NCBI GenBank assembly: GCA_027186245.1
Contig: CP114481.1
Location: 48,949,501 to 49,013,500, forward strand
Length of the DNA stretch: 64,000 nt
Direction: 5' to 3'
From: Coriaria nepalensis
Lineage: Eukaryota > Streptophyta > Magnoliopsida > Cucurbitales > Coriariaceae
Shown here piece after piece: positions 11,057 to 25,667 of this stretch. Numbering within the stretch: the first letter of the stretch is position 1; every line of letters begins with the position of its first letter. Made by a program: the position numbers and the translations under genes. The notes under the pieces were generated by a model, which ran no database searches, had not been told where the DNA came from, and worked only from the letters and a program-made list of their open reading frames with translations.

Positions 11057-11160
11057 TCGAACGAATTCTGTTTTTGCACTACAAACACAACTTTTGTGAA
11101 TAACTTGCAAATAATCATTGCAAGGAAAGCGTCCGTTTGTTTAACCTTAAAATCATTTAA

Positions 11161-12298
11161 ATGAGTCATTTCAAGTCAATAAATTATTTCAAAGAAAGTC
11201 GAACGAATTCTAGTTTTCCACTACAAACACAACTTTTGTGCATAACTGGCAAATGATCATTGCAAGGAAAGTGTGCATTCGTTTAAAATTAAAATCATTT
11301 CAATGAGTCATTTCAAGTTAATAACTTATTTCGAAGCAAGTCGAACAAATTCTAGTTTTGCACTACAGACACAACTTTTGTGCGTAACTTGCAAATGATC
11401 ATCGCAAGGAAAGTGTGCATTCGTTTAACCTTAAAATCATTTCAATGAGTCATTTCAAGTCAATAACTAATTTCAAAGCAAGTCGAACGAATTCTAGTTT
11501 TGCACTACCAACAAAAGTTTTGTGCATAACATGCAAATGATCATTGCAAGGAATGTGTGCATTCTTTTAACCTTAAAATCATTTCAATCAGTCATTTCAA
11601 GTCAATAACTCATTTCAAAGCAATTCGAACGAATTCTATTTTTGCACTACAAACACAAGTTTTGTGCATAACTTGCAAATGATCATTGCAAGGAAAGTGT
11701 GCATTCGTTTGACCTTAAAATCATTTCAATCAGTCATTTCAAGTCAATAACTTATTTCAAAGCAATTCGAACGAATTCTATTTTTGCACTACAAACACAA
11801 CTTTTGTGCATAACTTGCAAATGATCAATGCAAGGAAAGTGTGCATTCGTTTAAAATTAAAATCATTTCAATGAGTCATTTCAAGTCAATAAATTATTTC
11901 AAAGCAAGTCGAACGAATTCTAGTTTTCCACTACAAACACAACTTTTGTGCATAACTGGCAAATGATCATTGCAAGGAAAGTGTGCATTCGTTTAAAATT
12001 AAAATCATTTCAATGAGTTATTTCAAGTTAATAACTTATTTCAAAGCAAGTCGAACAAATTCTAGTTTTGCACTACAGACACAACTTTTGTGCGTAACTT
12101 GCAAATGATCATCGCAAGGAAAGTGTGCATTCGTTTAACCTTAAAATCATTTCAATGAGTCATTTCAAGTCAATAACTAATTTCAAAGCAAGTCGAACGA
12201 ATTCTAGTTTTGCACTACCAACAAAAGTTTTGTGCATAACATGCAAATGATCATTGCAAGGAATGTGTGCATTCTTTTAACCTTAAAATCATTTCAAT
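11161..12298. repeat. 428-bp segment repeated at 710 bp (5-monomer unit)
   Basis: 11161-11588 and 11871-12298 match with rare shared variants TAAATTATTTC, TTTTCCACTAC, TGCGTAACTT (11381 and 12091) and GGAATGTGTGC. The intervening two monomers differ. In D2 the pair lies at 19538-19965 and 20248-20675. Confidence 0.8.
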
Positions 12299-13328
12299 GA
12301 GTCATTACAAGCCAATAACTTATTTCAAAGCAATTCGAACGAATTTTATTTTTGCACTACAAACACAAGTTTTGTGCATAACTTGCAAATGATCATTGCA
12401 ATGAAAGTGTGCATTCGTTTGACCTTAATATGATTTCAATCAGTCATTTTAAGTCAATAACTTATTTCAAAGCAATTCGAACGAATTCTATTTTTGCACT
12501 ACGGACAGAAGTTTTGTGCATAACTTGCAAATGATCAATGCAAGGAAAGTGTGCATTCGTTTAAAATTAAAATCATTTCAATGAGTCATTTCAAGTAAAT
12601 AACTTATTTCAAAGCAAGTTGAACGAATTCTAGTTTTGCACTATAGACACAACTTTTGTGCATAACTTGCAAATGATCAATGCAAGGAAAGTGTGTATTC
12701 GTTTAACCTTAAAATGATTTCAATTCGTCATTTCAAGTCAATAACTTTTTTCAAAGCAAGTCGAATGAATTCTAGTTTTGCACTACAAACACAAGTTTTG
12801 TGCACAACACGCAAATGATCATTGCAAGGAAAGTGTGCATTCTTTTGACCTTAAAATCATTTCAATGAGTCATTTCAAGTCAATAACTTATTTCAAAGCA
12901 ATTCGAACGAATTTTATTTTTGCACTACAAACACAAGTTTTGTGCATAACTAGCAAATGATCATTGCAAGGAAAGTGTGCATTCGTTTGACCTTAAAATC
13001 ATTTCAATCAGTCATTTCAAGTCAATAACTTATTTCGAAGCAATTCGAACGAATTCTATTTTTGCACTACAAACACAAGTTTTGTGCATAACCTGCGAAT
13101 GATCATTGCAAGGAAAGTGTGCATTCGTTTGACCTTAAAATCATTTCAATCAGTCATTTCAAGTCAATAACTTATTTCGTAGCAATTCGAACGAATTCTA
13201 TTTTTGCACTACAAACACAAGTTTTGTGCATAACCTGCGAATGATCATTGCAAGGAAAGTGTGCATTCATTTAACCTTAAAATCATTTCAATCAGTCATT
13301 TCAAGTCAATATCATATTTCAAAGCAAT

Positions 13329-13754
13329 TCGAACGAATTCTGTTTTTGCACTACAAACACAACTTTTGTGAATAACTTGCAAATAATTATTGCAAGGAAA
13401 GCGTCCATTTGTTTAATCTTAAAATCATTTAAATGAGTCATTTCAAGTCAATAACTTAATTCAAAGCAAGTCGAACGAATTCTAGTTTTGCACTACAAAC
13501 AAAAGTTTTGTGCATAACTTGCAAATGATCAATGCAAGGAAAGTGTCCATTCGTTTAACCTTAAAATCATTTAAATGAGTCATTTCAAGTCAATAACTTA
13601 TTTCAAAGCAAGTCGAACGAATTCTAGTTTTGCACTACCAACAAAAGTTTTGTGCATAACATGCAAATGATCATTGCAAGGAAAGTGTGCATTCTTTTAA
13701 CCTTAAAATCATTTCAATGAGTCATTACAAGTCAACAACTTATTTCAAAGCAGT
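13329..13754. repeat. C cassette copy (D1, second)
   Basis: Second trio within D1, with AATTATTGC and TTTAATCTT variants in its first monomer. D2 copy at 21706-22131. Confidence 0.8.
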
Positions 13755-14645
13755 TCGAACGAATTTTATTTTTGCACTATAAACACGAGTTTTGTGCATA
13801 ACTCGCAAATGATCATTGCAAGGAAAGTGTGTATTCGTTTAACCTTAAAATCATTTCAATGAGTCATTTCAAGTCAATAACTTTTTTCAAAGCAAGTCGA
13901 ATGAATTCTAGTTTTGCACTACAGACACAACTTTCGTGTATAACTTGCAAATGATCATTGCAAGGAAAGTGTGCATTCGTTTAACCTTAAAATCATTTCA
14001 ATGAGTCATTTCAAGTCAATAACTTAATTCAAAGCAATTCGAACGAATTCTATTTTTGCACTACAGACACAACTTTTGTGCATAACTTGCAAATGATCAT
14101 TGCAAGGAAAGTGTGCATTCGTTTCACCTTAAAATCATTTCAATCAGTCATTTCAAGTCAATAACTTATTTCAAAGCAATTCGAACGAATTCTATTTTTG
14201 CACTACAAACACAAGTTTTGTGCATCACTTGCAAATGATCATTGCAAGGAAATTGCGCATTCGTTTAACCTTAAAATCATTTCAATGAGTCATTTCAAGT
14301 AATTAACTTATTTCAAAGCAATTCGAACGAATTCTAATTTTGCACTACAAACACAAGTTTTGTGCATAATTTTCAAATTATCATTCCAAGGAAAGTGGGT
14401 ATTCATTTAAACTTAAAATCATTTCAATGAGTCATTTCAAGTCAATAACTTATTTCAAAGCAAGTCGAACGAATTCTAGTTTTCCACTACAGACACAACT
14501 TTTGTGCATAACTTGCAAATGATCATTGCAAGGAAAGTGTGCATTCGTTTAAAATTAAAATCATTTCAATGAGTCCTTTCAAGTAAATAACTTATTTCAA
14601 AGCAAGTCGAACGAATTCTAGTTTTGCACTATAGACACAACTTTT

Positions 14646-16091
14646 ATGCATAACTTGCAAATGATCATCGCAAGGAAAGTGTGCATTCGTTTAACCTTAA
14701 AATCATTTCAATGAGTCATTTCAAGTCAATAACGTTTTTCAAAGAAAGTCGAACGAATTCTAGTTTTGCACTATAGAATCAATTTTTGTGTATAACTTGC
14801 AAATGATCATCGCAAGGAAAGTGTGCATTTGTTTAACCTTAAAATCATTTCAATGCGTCATTTCAAGTCAATAACTAATTTCAAAGCAATTCGAACGAAT
14901 TCTATTTTTGCACTACAAAAACAAGTTTTGTGCATAACTTGCAAATGATCATTCCAAGGAAAGTGTGCATTCATTTAACCTTAAAATCATTTCAATCAGT
15001 CATTTCAAGTAAATATCATATTTCAAAGCAATTCGAACGAATTCTATTTTTGCACTACAAACACAACTTTTGTGCATAACTTGCAAATGATCATTGCAAG
15101 GAAAGTGTGCATTCGTTTAACCTTAAAATCATTTCAATGAGTCATTTCAAGTCAATAACTTATTTCAAAGCAATTGGAACGAATTCTATTTTTGCACTAC
15201 AAACACAAGTTTTGTGCATAAATTGCAAATGATCATTGCAAGGAAAGTGTGCAGTCATTTGACCTTAAAATCATTTCAATCAGTCATTTGAAGTCAATAA
15301 CTGATTTCGAAGCAATTCGAACGAATTCTATTTTTTCACTACAAACACACGTTTTGTGCATAACTTGCAAATGATCATTCCAAGGAAAGTGTGCATTCAT
15401 TTAACCTTAAAATCATTTCAATCAGTCATTTCAAGTCAATAACGTTTTTCAAAGCAAGTCGAATGAATTCTAGGTTTGCACTACAAACACAACTTTTTTG
15501 CATAACTTGCAAATGGTCATTGCAAGGAAAGTGTGCATTCGTTTAACCTTAAAATCTTTTCAATGAGTCATTTCAGGTCAATAACATATTTCAAAGCAAT
15601 TCGAACGAATTTTATTTTTGCACTACAAACACAACTTTTGTGCATAACTTGCAAATGATCAATGCAAGGAAAGTGTGCATTCGATTAAAATTAAAATCAT
15701 TTCAATGAGTCATTTCAAGTAAATAACTTATTTCAAAGCAAGTCGAACGAATTCTAGTTTTGCACTATAGACACAACTTTTGTGCATAACTTGCAAATGA
15801 TCATTGCAAGGAAAGTGTGCATTCGTTTAACCTTAAAATCATTTCAATGAGTCATTTCAAGTCAAAAAATTATTTCAAAGCAAGTCGAACGAATTCTAGT
15901 TTTGCACTACAAACACAAGTTTTGTGCACAACACGCAAATGATCATTGCAAGGAAAGTGTGCATTCTTTTAACATTAAAATCATTTCAATGAGTCGTTTC
16001 AACTCAATAACTTATTTCAAAGCAATTCGAACGAATTCTATTTTTGCACTACAAACACAAGTTTTGTGCATAACTTGCAAATGATCATTGC
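14646..16091. repeat. 1.45-kb spacer between D1 and D2
   Basis: About ten monomers not part of the 8377-bp match. The spacer is itself a patchwork of relatives of D1. Its start (GTTTTTCAAAGAAAGTCG, TTTTATGC) resembles 8.1-8.3 kb. The part at 15590-16085 resembles 9343-9838 at 6247 bp (44 monomers minus 1), including CGATTAAAATT and TCAAAAAATTATTTC. It may mark the scar of unequal exchange that made D2. Confidence 0.75.
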
Positions 16092-19000
16092 AAGGAAAGT
16101 GTGCATTCGTTTGACCTTAAAATCATTTCAATCAGTCATTTCAATTCAATAACTTATTTCGAAGCAATTCGTACGAATTCTATTTTTGCACTACAAACAC
16201 AAGTTTTGTGCATAACTTGCAAATGATCATTCCAAGGAAAGTGTGCATTCAGTTAACCTTAAAATCATTTCAATCAGTCATTTCAAGTCAATATCATATT
16301 TCAAAGCAATTCGAACGAATTCTGTTTTTGCACTACAAGCACAAGTTTTGTGCATAACATCCAAATGATAATTGCAAGGAAAGTGTGCATTCGTTTAACC
16401 TTAAAATCATTTCAATGAGTCATTTCAAGTCAACAACGTTTTTCAAAGAAAGTCGAACGAATTCTAGTTTTGCACTAAAGACACAACTTTTATGCATAAC
16501 TTGCAAATGATCATCGCAAGGAAAGTGTGCATTCGTTTAACCTTAAAATCATTTCAATGAGTCATTTCAAGTCAATAACGTTTTTCAAAGAAAGTCGAAC
16601 GAATTCTAGTTTTGCACTAAAGACACAACTTTTATGCATAACTTGCAAATGATCATCGCAAGGAAAGTGTGCATTCGTTTAACCTTAAAATCATTTCAAT
16701 GCGTCATTTCAAGTCAATAACTAATTTCAAAGCAATTCGAACGAATTCTATTTTTGCACTACAAAAACAAGTTTTGTGCATAACTTGCAAATGATCATTC
16801 CAAGGAAAGTGTGCATTCATTTAACCTTAAAATCATTTCAATCAGTCATTTCAAGTAAATATCATATTTCAAAGCAATTTGAACGAATTCTATTTTTGCA
16901 CTACAAACACAACTTTTGTGCATAACTTGCAAATGATCATTGCAGGGAAAGTGTGCATTCGTTTAACCTTAAAATCATTTCAATGAGTCATTTCAAGTCA
17001 ATAACGTTTTTCAAAGAAAGTCGAACGCATTCTAGTTTTGCACTAAAGACACAACTTTTATGCATAACTTGCAAATGATCATCGCAAGGAAAGTGTGCAT
17101 TCGTTTAACCTTAAAATCATTTCAATGCGTCATTTCGAGTCAATAACGTTTTTCAAAGAAAGTCGAACGAATTCTAGTTTTGCACTAAAGACACAACTTT
17201 TATGCATAACTTGCAAATGATCATCGCAAGGAAAGTGTGCATTCGTTCAACCTTAAAATCATTTCAATGCGTCATTTCAAGTCAATAACTAATTTCAAAG
17301 CAATTCGAACGAATTCTATTTTTGCACTACAAAAACAAGTTTTGTGCATAACTTGCAAATGATCATTCCAAAGAAAGTGTGCATTCATTTAACCTTAAAA
17401 TCATTTCAATCAGTCATTTCAAGTAAATATCATATTTCAAAGCAATTCGAACGAATTCTATTTTTGCACTACAAACACAACTTTTGCGCATAACATCCAA
17501 ATGATCATTGCAAGGAAAGTGTGCATTCGTTTAACCTTAAAATCTTTTCAATGAGTCATTTCAGGTCAATAACATATTTCAAAGCAATTCGAACGAATTC
17601 TATTTTTGCACTACAAACACAACTTTTGTGCATAACTTGCAGATGATCATTGCAAGGAAAGTGTGCATTCGTTTAACCTGAAAATCATTTCAATGAGTCA
17701 TTTCAAGTCAATGACGTTTTTCAAACCAAGTCGAATGAATTCTATTTTTGCACTACAAACACAACTTTCGTGCATAACTTGCAAATGATCAATGCAAGGA
17801 AAGTGTGCATTCGATTAAAATTAAAATCATTTCAATGAGTCATTTCAAGTAAATAACTTATTTCAAAGCAAGTCGAACGAATTCTAGTTTTGCACTATAG
17901 ACACAATTTTTGTGCATAACTTGCAAATGATCATTGCAAGGAAAGTGTGCATTCGTTTAACTTTAAAATCATTTCAATGAGTCATTCCAAGTCAAAAAAT
18001 TATTTCAAAGCAAGTCGAACGAATTCTAGTTTTGCACTACAAACACAAGTTTTGTGCACAACACGCAAATGATCATTGCAAGGAAAGTGTGCATTCTTCT
18101 AACATTAAAATCATTTCAATAACTCATTTCAACTCAATAACTTATTTCAAAGCAATTCGAACGAATTCAATTTTTACACTACAAACACAAGTTTTGTGCA
18201 TAACTTGCAAATGATCATTGCAAGGAAAGTGTGCATTCGTTTGACCTTAAAATCATTTCAATCAACCATTTCAAGTCAATAACTTATTTCGAAGCAATTC
18301 GAACGAATTCTATTTTTGCACTACAAACACAAGTTTTGTGCATAACTTGCAAATGATCATTCCAAGGAAAGTGTGCATTCATTTAACCTTAAAATCATTT
18401 CAATCAGTCATTTCAAGTCAATATCATATTTCAAAGCAATTCGAACGAATTCTGTTTCTGCACTACAAACACAACTTTTGTAAATAACTTGCAAATAATC
18501 ATTGCAAGGAAAGCGTCCATTTGTTTAACCTTAAAATCATTTAAATGAGTCATTTCAAGTCAATAACTTATTTTAAAGCAAGTCGAACGAATTCTAGTTT
18601 TGCACAACAAACAAAAGTCTTGTGCATAACTTGCAAATGATCAATGCGAGGAAAGTGTCCATTCGTTTAACCTTAAAATAATTTAAATGAGTCATTTCAA
18701 GTCAATAACTTATTTCAAAGCAAGTCGAACGAATTCTAGTTTTGCACTACCAACAAAAGTTTTGTGCATAACATGCAAATGATCATTGCAAGGAAAGTGT
18801 GCATTCTTTTAACCTTAAAATCATTTCAATGAGTCATTACAAGTCAATAACTTATTTCAAAGCAATTCAGACGAATTTTATTTTTGCACTACAAACACAA
18901 GTTTTGTGCATAACTTGCAAATGATCATTGCAAGGAAAGTGTGCATTCGTTGAACCTTAAAATGATTTCAATTAGTCATTTCAAGTCAATAACTTTTTTC

Positions 19001-22000
19001 AAAGCAAGTCGAATGAATTCTAGTTTTGCACTACAAACACAAGTTTTGTGCACAACACGCAAATGATCATTGCAAGGAAAGTGTGCATTCTTTTAACCTT
19101 AAAATCATTTCAATGAGTCATTTCAAGTCAATAACTTATTTCAAAGCAATTCGAACAAATTCTATTTTTGCAATACAAACACAAGTTTTGTGCATAACTT
19201 GCAAATGATCATTGCAAGGAAAGTGTGCATTCGTTTGACCTTAAAATCATTTCAATCAGTCATTTCAAGTCAATAACTTTTTTCGAAGCAATTCGAACGA
19301 ATTCTATTTTTGCACTACAAACACAAGTTTTGTGCATAACTTGCAATGATCATTCCAAGGAAAGTGTGCATTCATTTAACCTTAAAATCATTTCAATCAG
19401 TCATTTCAAGTCAATATCATATTTCAAAGCAATTCGAACGAATTCTGTTTTTGCACTACAAACACAACTTTTGTGAATAACTTGCAAATAATCATTGCAA
19501 GGAAAGCGTCCGTTTGTTTAACCTTAAAATCATTTAAATGAGTCATTTCAAGTCAATAAATTATTTCAAAGAAAGTCGAACGAATTCTAGTTTTCCACTA
19601 CAAACACAACTTTTGTGCATAACTGGCAAATGATCATTGCAAGGAAAGTGTGCATTCGTTTAAAATTAAAATCATTTCAATGAGTCATTTCAAGTTAATA
19701 ACTTATTTCGAAGCAAGTCGAACAAATTCTAGTTTTGCACTACAGACACAACTTTTGTGCGTAACTTGCAAATGATCATCGCAAGGAAAGTGTGCATTCG
19801 TTTAACCTTAAAATCATTTCAATGAGTCATTTCAAGTCAATAACTAATTTCAAAGCAAGTCGAACGAATTCTAGTTTTGCACTACCAACAAAAGTTTTGT
19901 GCATAACATGCAAATGATCATTGCAAGGAATGTGTGCATTCTTTTAACCTTAAAATCATTTCAATCAGTCATTTCAAGTCAATAACTCATTTCAAAGCAA
20001 TTCGAACGAATTCTATTTTTGCACTACAAACACAAGTTTTGTGCATAACTTGCAAATGATCATTGCAAGGAAAGTGTGCATTCGTTTGACCTTAAAATCA
20101 TTTCAATCAGTCATTTCAAGTCAATAACTTATTTCAAAGCAATTCGAACGAATTCTATTTTTGCACTACAAACACAACTTTTGTGCATAACTTGCAAATG
20201 ATCAATGCAAGGAAAGTGTGCATTCGTTTAAAATTAAAATCATTTCAATGAGTCATTTCAAGTCAATAAATTATTTCAAAGCAAGTCGAACGAATTCTAG
20301 TTTTCCACTACAAACACAACTTTTGTGCATAACTGGCAAATGATCATTGCAAGGAAAGTGTGCATTCGTTTAAAATTAAAATCATTTCAATGAGTTATTT
20401 CAAGTTAATAACTTATTTCAAAGCAAGTCGAACAAATTCTAGTTTTGCACTACAGACACAACTTTTGTGCGTAACTTGCAAATGATCATCGCAAGGAAAG
20501 TGTGCATTCGTTTAACCTTAAAATCATTTCAATGAGTCATTTCAAGTCAATAACTAATTTCAAAGCAAGTCGAACGAATTCTAGTTTTGCACTACCAACA
20601 AAAGTTTTGTGCATAACATGCAAATGATCATTGCAAGGAATGTGTGCATTCTTTTAACCTTAAAATCATTTCAATGAGTCATTACAAGCCAATAACTTAT
20701 TTCAAAGCAATTCGAACGAATTTTATTTTTGCACTACAAACACAAGTTTTGTGCATAACTTGCAAATGATCATTGCAATGAAAGTGTGCATTCGTTTGAC
20801 CTTAATATGATTTCAATCAGTCATTTTAAGTCAATAACTTATTTCAAAGCAATTCGAACGAATTCTATTTTTGCACTACGGACAGAAGTTTTGTGCATAA
20901 CTTGCAAATGATCAATGCAAGGAAAGTGTGCATTCGTTTAAAATTAAAATCATTTCAATGAGTCATTTCAAGTAAATAACTTATTTCAAAGCAAGTTGAA
21001 CGAATTCTAGTTTTGCACTATAGACACAACTTTTGTGCATAACTTGCAAATGATCAATGCAAGGAAAGTGTGTATTCGTTTAACCTTAAAATGATTTCAA
21101 TTCGTCATTTCAAGTCAATAACTTTTTTCAAAGCAAGTCGAATGAATTCTAGTTTTGCACTACAAACACAAGTTTTGTGCACAACACGCAAATGATCATT
21201 GCAAGGAAAGTGTGCATTCTTTTGACCTTAAAATCATTTCAATGAGTCATTTCAAGTCAATAACTTATTTCAAAGCAATTCGAACGAATTTTATTTTTGC
21301 ACTACAAACACAAGTTTTGTGCATAACTAGCAAATGATCATTGCAAGGAAAGTGTGCATTCGTTTGACCTTAAAATCATTTCAATCAGTCATTTCAAGTC
21401 AATAACTTATTTCGAAGCAATTCGAACGAATTCTATTTTTGCACTACAAACACAAGTTTTGTGCATAACCTGCGAATGATCATTGCAAGGAAAGTGTGCA
21501 TTCGTTTGACCTTAAAATCATTTCAATCAGTCATTTCAAGTCAATAACTTATTTCGTAGCAATTCGAACGAATTCTATTTTTGCACTACAAACACAAGTT
21601 TTGTGCATAACCTGCGAATGATCATTGCAAGGAAAGTGTGCATTCATTTAACCTTAAAATCATTTCAATCAGTCATTTCAAGTCAATATCATATTTCAAA
21701 GCAATTCGAACGAATTCTGTTTTTGCACTACAAACACAACTTTTGTGAATAACTTGCAAATAATTATTGCAAGGAAAGCGTCCATTTGTTTAATCTTAAA
21801 ATCATTTAAATGAGTCATTTCAAGTCAATAACTTAATTCAAAGCAAGTCGAACGAATTCTAGTTTTGCACTACAAACAAAAGTTTTGTGCATAACTTGCA
21901 AATGATCAATGCAAGGAAAGTGTCCATTCGTTTAACCTTAAAATCATTTAAATGAGTCATTTCAAGTCAATAACTTATTTCAAAGCAAGTCGAACGAATT

Positions 22001-23022
22001 CTAGTTTTGCACTACCAACAAAAGTTTTGTGCATAACATGCAAATGATCATTGCAAGGAAAGTGTGCATTCTTTTAACCTTAAAATCATTTCAATGAGTC
22101 ATTACAAGTCAACAACTTATTTCAAAGCAGTTCGAACGAATTTTATTTTTGCACTATAAACACGAGTTTTGTGCATAACTCGCAAATGATCATTGCAAGG
22201 AAAGTGTGTATTCGTTTAACCTTAAAATCATTTCAATGAGTCATTTCAAGTCAATAACTTTTTTCAAAGCAAGTCGAATGAATTCTAGTTTTGCACTACA
22301 GACACAACTTTCGTGTATAACTTGCAAATGATCATTGCAAGGAAAGTGTGCATTCGTTTAACCTTAAAATCATTTCAATGAGTCATTTCAAGTCAATAAC
22401 TTAATTCAAAGCAATTCGAACGAATTCTATTTTTGCACTACAGACACAACTTTTGTGCATAACTTGCAAATGATCATTGCAAGGAAAGTGTGCATTCGTT
22501 TCACCTTAAAATCATTTCAATCAGTCATTTCAAGTCAATAACTTATTTCAAAGCAATTCGAACGAATTCTATTTTTGCACTACAAACACAAGTTTTGTGC
22601 ATCACTTGCAAATGATCATTGCAAGGAAATTGCGCATTCGTTTAACCTTAAAATCATTTCAATGAGTCATTTCAAGTAATTAACTTATTTCAAAGCAATT
22701 CGAACGAATTCTAATTTTGCACTACAAACACAAGTTTTGTGCATAATTTTCAAATTATCATTCCAAGGAAAGTGGGTATTCATTTAAACTTAAAATCATT
22801 TCAATGAGTCATTTCAAGTCAATAACTTATTTCAAAGCAAGTCGAACGAATTCTAGTTTTCCACTACAGACACAACTTTTGTGCATAACTTGCAAATGAT
22901 CATTGCAAGGAAAGTGTGCATTCGTTTAAAATTAAAATCATTTCAATGAGTCCTTTCAAGTAAATAACTTATTTCAAAGCAAGTCGAACGAATTCTAGTT
23001 TTGCACTATAGACACAACTTTT
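16092..23022. repeat. D2: 6.93-kb duplicated block, right copy
   Basis: Matches D1 (7715-14645) at 8377 bp with very few substitutions. It includes the tetramers, the C cassettes (18441-18866, 21706-22131), the 5-monomer pair and the 141-bp monomer at 19293-19433. It ends at about 23022, about 100 bp before the first monomer of the right-hand variant set. Confidence 0.9.
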
Positions 23023-23835
23023 GTGCATAACTTGCAAATGATCATTGCAAGGAAAGTGTGCATTCGTTTAAAATTAAAATCATTTCAATGAGTCATTTCA
23101 GGTCAATAACATATTTCAAAGCAATTCCAACGAAGTCTATTTTTGCACTACAAACACAAGTTTTGTGCATAACTTCCACATGATCATTGCAAGGAAAGTG
23201 TGCATTCGTTTAACCTTAAAATCATTTCAATCAGTCATTTTAAGTCAATAACTTATTTCAAAGCACTTCGAACGAATTCTATTTTTGCACTACAAACACA
23301 ACTTTTGTGCATAACTTGCAAATGATCAATGCAAGGAAAGTGTGCATTCGTTTAAAATTAAAATCATTTCAATGAGTCATTTCAAGTTAATAACTTATTT
23401 CAAAGCAAGTCGAACAAATTCTAGTTTTGCACTACAGACACAACTTTTGTGCATAACTGGCAAATGATCATTGCAAGGAAAGTGTGCATTTGTTTAATCT
23501 TAAAATCATTTCAATGAGTCATTTCAAGTCAATAACTAATTTCAAAGCAATTCGAACAAATTCTAGTTTTGCACTACAGACACAACTTTTGTGCATAACT
23601 TGCAAATGATCATCGCAAGGAAAGTGTGCATTCGTTTAACCTTAAAATCATTTCAAGGAATCGTTTCAAGTCAATAACTAATTTCAAAGCAATTCGAACG
23701 AATTCTATTTTTGCACTACAAAAACAAGTTTTGTGCATAACTTGCAAATGATCATTCCAAGGAAAGTGTGCATTCATTTAACCTTAAAATCATTTCAATC
23801 AGTCATTTCAAGTAAATATCATATTTCAAAGCAAT

Positions 23836-23964
23836 TCGAACGAATTCTATTTTTGCACTACAAACACAACTTTTGTGCATAACTTGCCAATGATCATTGC
23901 AAGGACAGTGTGCTTTTGTTTAACCTTAAAATCATTTCAAGTCAATAACTTATTTCAAAGCAAG
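23836..23964. repeat. 129-bp monomer with 13-bp deletion
   Basis: One of the two adjacent TCATTTCAA copies and the bases between them are missing, leaving TCATTTCAAGTCAATAAC. The 13-bp loss equals the spacing of the two copies. The same state in 27208-27336, with the same flanking GCCAATGATC, suggests one event later copied. Confidence 0.85.
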
Positions 23965-25667
23965 TCGAATGAATTCTAGTTTTGCACTACAGACACAACT
24001 TTCGTGTATAACTTGCAAATGATCAATGCAAGGAAAGTTTTCATTCGTTTAAAATTAAAATCACTTCAATGAGTCATTTCAAGTAAATAACTTATTTCAA
24101 AGCAAGTCGAACGAATTCTAGTTTTGCACTGTAGACACAACTTTTGTGCATAACTTGCAAATGATCATTGCAAGGAAAGTGTGCATTCGTTTAACCTTAA
24201 AATCATTTCAATGAGTCATTTCAGGTCAATAACATATTTCAAAGCAATTCGAACGAAGTTTATTTTTGCACTACAAACACAAGTTTTGTGCATAACTTCC
24301 ACATGACAATTGCAAGGAAAGTGTGCATTCGTTTAACCTTAAAATCATTTCAATCAGTCATTTTAAGTCAATAACTTATTTCAAAGCAATTCGAACGAAT
24401 TCTATTTTTGAACTATAAACACAACTTTTGTGCATAACTTGCAAATGATCAATGCAAGGAAAGTGTGCATTCGTCTAAAATTAAAATCATTTCAATGAGT
24501 CATTTCAAGTAAATAACTTATTTCAAAGCAAGTGGAACGAATTCTAGTTTTGCACTATAGACACAACTTTGGTGCATAACTTCCAAATGATCATTGCAAG
24601 GAAAGTGTGCCTTCGTTTAACCTTAAAATCATTGCAATGAGTCATTTCAGGTCAATAACATATTTCAAAGCAATTCGAACGAAGTCTATTTTTGCACTAC
24701 AAACACAAGTTTTGTGCGTAACTTCCACATGATCATTGCAAGGAAAGTGTGCATTCGTTTAACCTTAAAATCATTTCAATCAGTCATTTTAAGTCAATAA
24801 CTTATTTCAAAGCAATTCGAACGAATTCTATTTTTGCACTACAAACACAACTTTTGTGCATAACTTGCAAATGATCAATGCAAGGAAAGTGTGCATTCGT
24901 TTAAAATTAAAATCATTTCAATGAGTCATTTCAAGTAAATAACTTATTTCAAAGCAATCGAACGAATTCTAATTTTGCACTATAGACACAACTTTTGTGC
25001 ATAACTTGCAAATGATCATTGCAAGAAAAGTGTGCATTCGTTTAACCTTAAAATCATTTCAATGAGTCATTTCAAGTCAATAACTTATTTCAAAGCAAGT
25101 CGAATGAATTCTAGTTTTGCACTACAGACACAACTTTCGTGTATAACTTGCAAATGATCATTGCAAGGAAAGTGTGCATTCGTTTAAAATTAAAATCATT
25201 TCAATGAGTCATTTCAGGTCAATAACATATTTCAAAGCAATTCCAACGAAGTCTATTTTTGCACTACAAAAACAAGGTTTGTGCATAACTTCCTCATGAT
25301 CATTGCAAGGAAAGTGTGCATTCGTTTAACCTTAAAATCATTTCAATCAGTCATTTTAAGTCAATAACTTATTTCAAAGCAATTCGAACGAATTCTATTT
25401 TTGCACTACAAACACAACTTTTGTGCATAACTTGCAAATGATCAATGCAAGGAAAGTGTGCATTCGTTTAAAATTAAAATCATTTCAATGAGTCATTTCA
25501 AGTTAATAACCTATTTCAAAGCAAGTCGAACAAATTCTAGTTTTGAACTACAGACACAACTTTTGTGCATAACTGGCAAATGATCATTGCAAGGAAAGTG
25601 TGCATTTGTTTAATCTTAAAATCATTTCAATGAGTCATTTCAAGTCAATAACTAATTTCAAAGCAAT

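Larger units (their letters stand above)
7715..14645. repeat. D1: 6.93-kb duplicated block, left copy
   Basis: Base-for-base match to 16092-23022 at an offset of 8377 bp (59 monomers minus 1 bp). Most differences I noticed lie in the first 400 bp (for example CATTTAACC/CAGTTAACC, ATAATC/AAAATC, CGCATT/CGAATT). Beyond that, only GCTTAAC/GCATAAC near 10957 stood out. Even rare marks are shared, such as the missing A in GCAATGATC near 10968. The match begins within the monomer at about 7715 and stops at 14646, where D1 has TTATG and D2 has TTGTG. Inside are tetramer repeats (8076-9211), two C cassettes and a 5-monomer repeat. Confidence 0.9.

Noticed and set aside
10848..11099. 83-codon open frame, repeated at 19225-19476
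   Set aside because: It is longer only because the 1-bp deletion near 10968 (and 19345) changes frame between monomers. It is a by-product of the repeat.
14646..16091. Transposon or other insertion between D1 and D2
   Set aside because: The segment is made entirely of in-register 142-bp monomers; no terminal repeats, target duplication or foreign sequence.
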